Source: Pyrrhoderma lamaoense (lineage: Eukaryota; Basidiomycota; Agaricomycetes; Hymenochaetales; Hymenochaetaceae). Taken from it: a DNA stretch of 64,000 nt. Positions 58,595-64,000 of the stretch are shown piece after piece. Every line of letters starts with the position of its first letter. Position 1 is the first letter of the stretch. The stretch lies in contig NBAZ01000001.1 of assembly GCA_002794735.1 (NCBI GenBank), positions 1 through 64,000 on the forward strand, in the 5' to 3' direction. Made by a program: the position numbers and the translations under genes. Below the pieces are notes generated by a model. It ran no database searches, had not been told where the DNA came from, and worked only from the letters and a program-made list of their open reading frames with translations.

Positions 58595-61500
58595 TCATCG
58601 ACTTTCACGTTCTAAAAAGCTAGAGTAAGAGACAGCCGAGTGTGCACTAACAGCACTCAAAGGACTCAAATTCCGTCCAAGACCTGTTACGCCTCCTCCT
58701 CCTCCACCCGCACCATTCTCAAACGTCGAAATCGGGTGTAGCATAGGCGGGCGATGCTGTTGTCCATACTCATGAGTATGATGATGCGCTGACGGTGGGT
58801 ATAACGAGTTTCCACTACCTCCGCCGTTGCTACTACCACTATCAACGCTACTCGATATACTCTGACGAGGACTGTTAGGCGATAAAGGATACCCACCACC
58901 TCCACGCCCACCATGTCCCATCACCTGTCCCTGTTGCTCATATGGTCCATTATCAGAACCTATTCCCGATACCCTATGATGCGCATAACCGAAGTCGTCG
59001 ATTCCGGTCGGTACTGATCAGTCAACGTAGGAAATTGCGGTATATGTCCTCCTCCTCCTCCCCCCGCCTGCACCACTCCACTACTCATCCTCATCCTCTC
59101 CCTATTCCGATCTTTCGCATCCACCATCGCAGAATGACTTAACCCACCAGGGCCATGACCCAAGCCTGATAACCCAGTAGCATTAGTAGCAGTAGCAGTA
59201 GTAGTAGCAGACCCCTAGGTACATGTACACCACCCGTATTCGTAGATAACGGCATCCCAAGCCAATGACTATCATCAGGAGACGAAGACGACTGCTGGGG
59301 AGACTGATTCTGCGCCGCCGTCGCCGAGTTTGGCCAATCACTATACACCGATGACCCTCCACCTCCTCCACCTCCACCAGCACCTCCAGCACCAAAACTA
59401 TAGCCGCGCGCAGGGTTCGCACTCACCGGACTCGGGTTATACATACTACTCCCATTACCCCCAGAAGACGAAATAGCACTCGAGGGACTAATCGGGCTAA
59501 CAGGACTAAACGCATGCGAGCTATACGCCCCATGTTCATACGAATGCGCACTACCAGAATAGTTTCGTCCAAACGTCGGTTGCGGTGGTATGAGAGACGA
59601 CATCGAAGACGGCGAAGAAGTGAACGGCACACTATGATACGCCGATAGACCACTTCCAGCAGCTAAATGAGTAGCAGCCGCCTGTCCAGAAAGCGTAAGA
59701 CTCGGCGGATGACCATGTATGGACATACTATGCGCAGATTCAGAGTATCCACCAACCCCATGTGTGGGGCCAGCATTATGATGATGTACATGCGAATGTG
59801 GATGGTGACCATGTAAACCAGGATGTGAATGATGACTATTATGGTTTCCTTCTATAGGCGAAAGTGACTGATGAGTATTTCTCCCCAACGAAGGACTCGT
59901 CGAGTCCATCCCACTATCACTCCCAACCGTATCATTATCAAACTCCCGCTCATTGTTTTCAGATAAAGGATACGGCGCAGTACTAACTCGGCTAACCGCA
60001 GACGCATTAGAAGCAGACGCAGAACTCGTACCTCCTCCTCCTCCTCCTCCAGAACCTTCCGTCTTCTCTTCCTCCTACTATTATTAGGTCGTCGACGGTA
60101 TACATAGTCAGGATACTTCATGTTAAAATTATCCTTGAGCTTCTTCGCCTGATCCAAGTAGTATTGCTTCTCATTCTGTTTAAAAAGAATAAAATAAAAT
60201 TAGAAAGTAAAAATCAAAGAGTTATTAAAAGAAAAGTAAAAAAAAGTAAAAAAGAAAGCAATTAGTTCCGAGTAAGTTATTGATAGATTATATAGATTGG
60301 TAGGAAAAACTCAAAACAGACAAAAAGAATAGAAGCAGGCGAGAGCGAAGAGAGGGAAAGCGGGGGAAAAAGTGGGAAAAAATTGAGGGGAGGAGGGGGG
60401 TGGGGGGGAGGAATGATGTTGGACAGAAGCCCGTTAATCTAGATTTCAAAAAAGAAGGACCGCTCGACTAAGCTAGAAGTCAAGATCTAGCCAATCTATT
60501 CCTCAAACACGATTTCTCTTCTGCGCAAAAATAAAGAAAGAGAAAAAAAAAAAGAGTTTCATTCCCCCTCCCATCCCCTTTCCCTTCCCGTTCTCCCTTG
60601 TCGACAAATCGGGAAGATAAACGAGAGACTACTTGTGGGGCGTCCCTGAGCTCTTCTGATTTCCTAACCAAAGGAACGTATTGATCCCCAAAACCTACAT
60701 TTGTGCGGATGCTGATCAACACAAAGCGGCGGCGGCGTCTGACTTCTCAATCGTCGATAATTATGGTACCCCCATGCATGTCCATCACCTCTCCATCCGT
60801 GATCTTCCGCCAAGCATTTCACTTGCTCATCTTTTGCATAGTATGGAATCGAGTGAAAAAAAAAAGATTTGGGCAAAACTAAAGGCAGCTAGAAGAAAGC
60901 GCCGAAGCAGAGAAGAATGTAGTAGTGCCCAAGTATACTCCAGAAATGAAATTAAGATAATAATAATAATAATAATAACACAATAAAACGAAAAACCCGA
61001 AAAAAGAAGTCAAGAAAGAAAGTAAAGAGTGGAAAAGAAATGACTCACGAGAGGCATCCCACCCCATTCCAGACTAAGAATTTTACTTATCTGACCAGTC
61101 TTCATCGTCGAGTTTTGCGCGCTCACTTGCGGCCTCCTCTTACGAGCAAAGATCATAAACGCGTTCATCGGCCTACGTGGGGTACCATCAATGTTTAACT
61201 GCTGCGTAGTAAGCGCACTTTCAGGGTCTATCTCATCTTGCTCATGCTCGTGATTAGAGTCGAGATGCGAGCCATCGGCATCTAGATGGCGTGACCCGCT
61301 GTGGGGAGATAACGAAGGTAGATCATCCTCTGGAGGAAGAGGTGACAGAGGCGAAGAGGGCGAATCTTTAGTAACACCCCCGAGGTTGACCAAGGTGAAC
61401 AGTAGTAGGTAAACCAATTAGAAATGTATCATTACGGAGTAAAGAATATAGAACATACTATCGTCCATCTTCAAGTCAATACCACCCATCTCTATACCCG

Positions 61501-61873
61501 ACATGGCGTTTATACTCATCTTGTCGTTCACATCCCCATTGCCATAATCCGCTTTATACTCCTCATCTTTCTCGACTCCCAACCGGTGATCCAACTCCAG
61601 CACGTTCACTGGACTATATGCACCCCGAAGGCGGGTACCCTTAGGCATAGCGCTTCCGATCGCACTCGCACCCACTCGACTAGTATCCAATCTGGAAGAC
61701 AGATTATTCGTTCTACCGACAACGTTCTGATGCGGGTAGTCAAGAGAAGAGTAAGGACTCGACCCGTTTGGAAACGTAGGGAAAGTCACTGGTTGGAGTT
61801 GTAAAGCCAGCGTGAATTTATTATAAGCGGCGGCGGAGGAGGAGGGAGGGGTGGTTGGGGAGGAATCACACAC
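58595..61873 (-). CDS. HMG-box transcription factor (SOX/MAT-type)
   Basis: A DNA-binding regulator, probably nuclear. Exon 1 starts MCDSSPTTPPSSSAAAYNKF (61873). Exon 2 ends inside the HMG box (PRRPMNAFMIFARKRRPQ, then STMKTGQISKILSLEW) at 61049. Exon 3 (from 60175) completes it with NEKQYYLDQAKKLKDNFNMK and YPDYVYRRRPNNSRR. An 873-nt intron splits the box. The remainder is a long disordered tail rich in Gly, Ser, His and Pro (HHSHPGLHGHHPHSHVHHHN, Gly runs), ending FLERESR. Missing bases at 58972-58974 (CCC), 59212-59215 (CCCC) and probably near 60060 shift the frame. Similar HMG proteins in basidiomycetes act in mating or development, but the target is unknown. About 780 residues. Confidence 0.83.
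60951..60980. repeat. (ATA)n microsatellite in the HMG-gene intron
   Basis: About seven ATA/AAT units in tandem (60957-60979) within the 873-nt intron that splits the HMG box. Confidence 0.8.
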
Positions 61874-64000
61874 ACTCTCGAGGTGTTCTCTTGTTTCTAT
61901 TTTTTTTACTTCTACGTTCGAAGGGGGTGAACAATCTTCTGCGAGGGAACCTAGACGACGAGTAGGAAAGTGAAAAGTCGTAATTTCTCGGAGCCCCAGG
62001 AGAGTGAATTAGGGAGTGACCCGTGATCGCGGCCTTGATTCGAATGTTTTAGATCACGGCCTTTATACTACGGGCAAATCCTACAGAGAGAGAGGAAGGC
62101 GGTAGTGGAGAGTGAGAGCACGCGTGCTCCAGAGGGAGAGAGAGAGAGAGAACGTCAAGCTCTGAGCGAGTGGAGCGCAGGCCCAAGCCTATCTGACCGA
62201 GGTCTTGAGATTGAAGTTGAAGTTGCGAGAGAGAGCAGGGAAGAGAGGAGGAAAAGGGGAGGGACTTGTGAATTGAGAGAATTCAGAACGAGCCTGGCTT
62301 AAAAGAGGAAATGGGGATCGCGCAGCAGCTGTTGTCTGTGTCTGTGTCTGTGTCTGTTGAATAGTAAGTTGTTGAATTAGCAGTGGCAGTAGCAGTGGGC
62401 AGAGTAGCAGAGGGCGGAGCGGTGCCGGCGTCTAAAGTGGAAAATGAGAGTGACAGAAGGAGGGGGATATGATGGGGGGGCGGTGAGCGGATAAAGCGAG
62501 AGCGATAGTGTTTATACGCATAACGGAGGGGTGGAATCTATCTATGCGGAGAGACTCAGAGAGAGAACACTGGGAGACCCTTGGACTCCCATTCGCCCAT
62601 TGGTGATCATCATCTGCTCATCTCCATCTTACTTCTCTCCGGCTACGGTCACGAAAACGGCGTCTACTCCTCTTCGGAACCAGATCATGAATAATCTCGT
62701 CCTCCTATGCCTCGTCCTATCAATATTCCTGAATAAAATATTTTTATAAATAATAAGCAATTTCGGGGGCAGCATCTCCATCACTCCGCATCCTATTTTA
62801 TTTGCACCCTTCACTCTCTCATGCCCCCGTGCAAAGCCACCAAGAGAACCCCCATCAGATCCCGCGCGTCAGCGACCGTCGCCAGATTGGGCCAGAGGGG
62901 AATCCATCGCAGAAATAAGAAATATATAAACGGACCCTGAAAAATAAAAAGGTTAAAAATCAAAAAAAGTAAACTGATAAAAGAAAAATCAAAAAAAAGA
63001 GGCGACTGGTTATTTATCCCTTTGCCTCTTTGCCTTTTTGCGCGTCCCTTGGCTAGTTGTCTGTGATGCCCTAGCGCATGTGCCAGCAAGCAGGGAACTC
63101 CCACAAGATGCCGTCCCTCGCTCCTCAGCAGGAGCCCCGATTGCATCTCGTCGTCGTTTCTGGCAAAAAAGGATATAAAATGGAACGACAATCTCATCCC
63201 GTCCCCCCATCAGAGACCTAACCCCTAAACGGGACATATATGGAAAGTGCCGTGTAGGTCACCTGGCAACAGCCACCGCAACAAACAAGGCCGGACAAAC
63301 ACCACCCCACGGGGCACAATTAGGGACCCCCCTCACGGTCCCCTTCTCCCCCATCTGCCTTCTCTCTCTCCCAATTCTCCCCTTTTTCTCTCTCTCTCTA
63401 TTCTCTCTTTCTATTTCCCCGAACTTCCAGATCATTTTTTCTTTCTTGGGTTCCCAATATCTTCAAAGCCAAAATTCCCAATGCGTGGGGAGGTGGCTTC
63501 TTCTTCTCCCCTCTTCTCTATCACCCCATCATCTCATAAACATCTCTAAACAGAATCCGTCCTCTCTTCCCCTGGTATTCTACAAACTTTGTACCACCCC
63601 CCTCCTGAGGTTATTCCATCTCATCACTATTTTTAGAAACCATCTTTTTTTTCCCTGCCCCGCCCGCCCGCTAACTTATCATCATCATTATCACTTTCTT
63701 GGCATTTAATCAGAACAAACATCAAACGAGAGATCATTCTGTTTCAATCCTCCCCCTCTCTTTCATCTCGCTTAGCATCACTTGGGATCACAAGCCCAAA
63801 AGTAAATCTATCTATAAAAAGAAAAAAAAAAACATGGTTTCCCCCCCTTACGACTCTCATCATCATCATTACTCAATTAGTTAATTACGTATGTACAATT
63901 ACATGTATATCTTACCCTAAAGGTAAAATTCCTCTAAATAGTAAACGACTGCCTGATCAGGTCACTCTAGGAAATTCCCCAAAAATAAAAAATAAATAAA
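61874..64000. promoter_or_regulatory. Upstream region of the HMG-box gene
   Basis: About 2.1 kb with no supported gene. It includes (AG)n tracts near 62084-62150, GTGTCT tandem units near 62333-62360, a purine-rich stretch and, on the + strand, CT-rich blocks (63350-63480) of the kind seen before fungal start codons. A further gene may begin beyond the window's right edge. No specific operator is claimed. Confidence 0.4.

Overview
This is nuclear DNA from a filamentous basidiomycete, most likely an Agaricomycete. The signs are dense short GT-AG introns (mostly 50-90 nt) in nearly every gene, an expanded-type G-alpha subunit, a fungal IFI6/IFI27-like protein, a SOX/MAT-type HMG-box regulator and chromodomain Ty3/gypsy debris. 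I cannot name the species. There are no CRISPR arrays, operons or other bacterial features.

Layout. (1) Positions 1-8.74 kb are a nested transposon graveyard. A Tc1/mariner element sits inside an inverted long LTR, which sits inside a second Tc1-like element, which sits inside a Ty3/gypsy element. A second copy of the same long LTR (4052-5808, TSD TTAGA) has split the gypsy LTR. Next come a Copia-like LTR carrying a heat-shock-element array, then two nested pogo/Tc1-like terminal-inverted-repeat elements. (2) 8.77-18.2 kb holds a secreted GH78 rhamnosidase-like enzyme, a cyclopropane-fatty-acid-synthase-like methyltransferase and an atypical G-alpha, all on the minus strand. (3) 18.2-22.9 kb shows no gene I can support. 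(4) 22.9-29.8 kb holds an unknown gene, then compact housekeeping genes in divergent pairs: prefoldin 6 with Mpv17/Sym1, and Vti1 with mitochondrial uS17. (5) 30.3-42.9 kb is a membrane-transport cluster: two paralogous ArAE/Bre4-like proteins flank an auxin-efflux-carrier-family protein. (6) 44.9-55.9 kb holds an IFI6/27-like protein, Lsm6, a secreted GMC oxidoreductase, tRNA-Gly(UCC), an SPS19-type 2,4-dienoyl-CoA reductase and a multi-BRCT Rtt107/Brc1-like protein. (7) 56.3-61.9 kb holds tRNA-Asp(GUC) and a large HMG-box transcription factor, followed by its presumed promoter to the end of the window.

The most consequential observation is about how to read the window. At least fifteen otherwise well-preserved conserved sites are broken by a single missing base, always in the same direction and always at a G or C, usually in a G/C run. 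One site is in a tRNA T-arm, which translation-level explanations cannot cover. I therefore treat these genes as functional with probable sequence errors, and list the positions. The most interesting biological signal is the roughly 60-bp heat-shock-element-like array in the Copia-like LTR, which suggests a heat-responsive retrotransposon.
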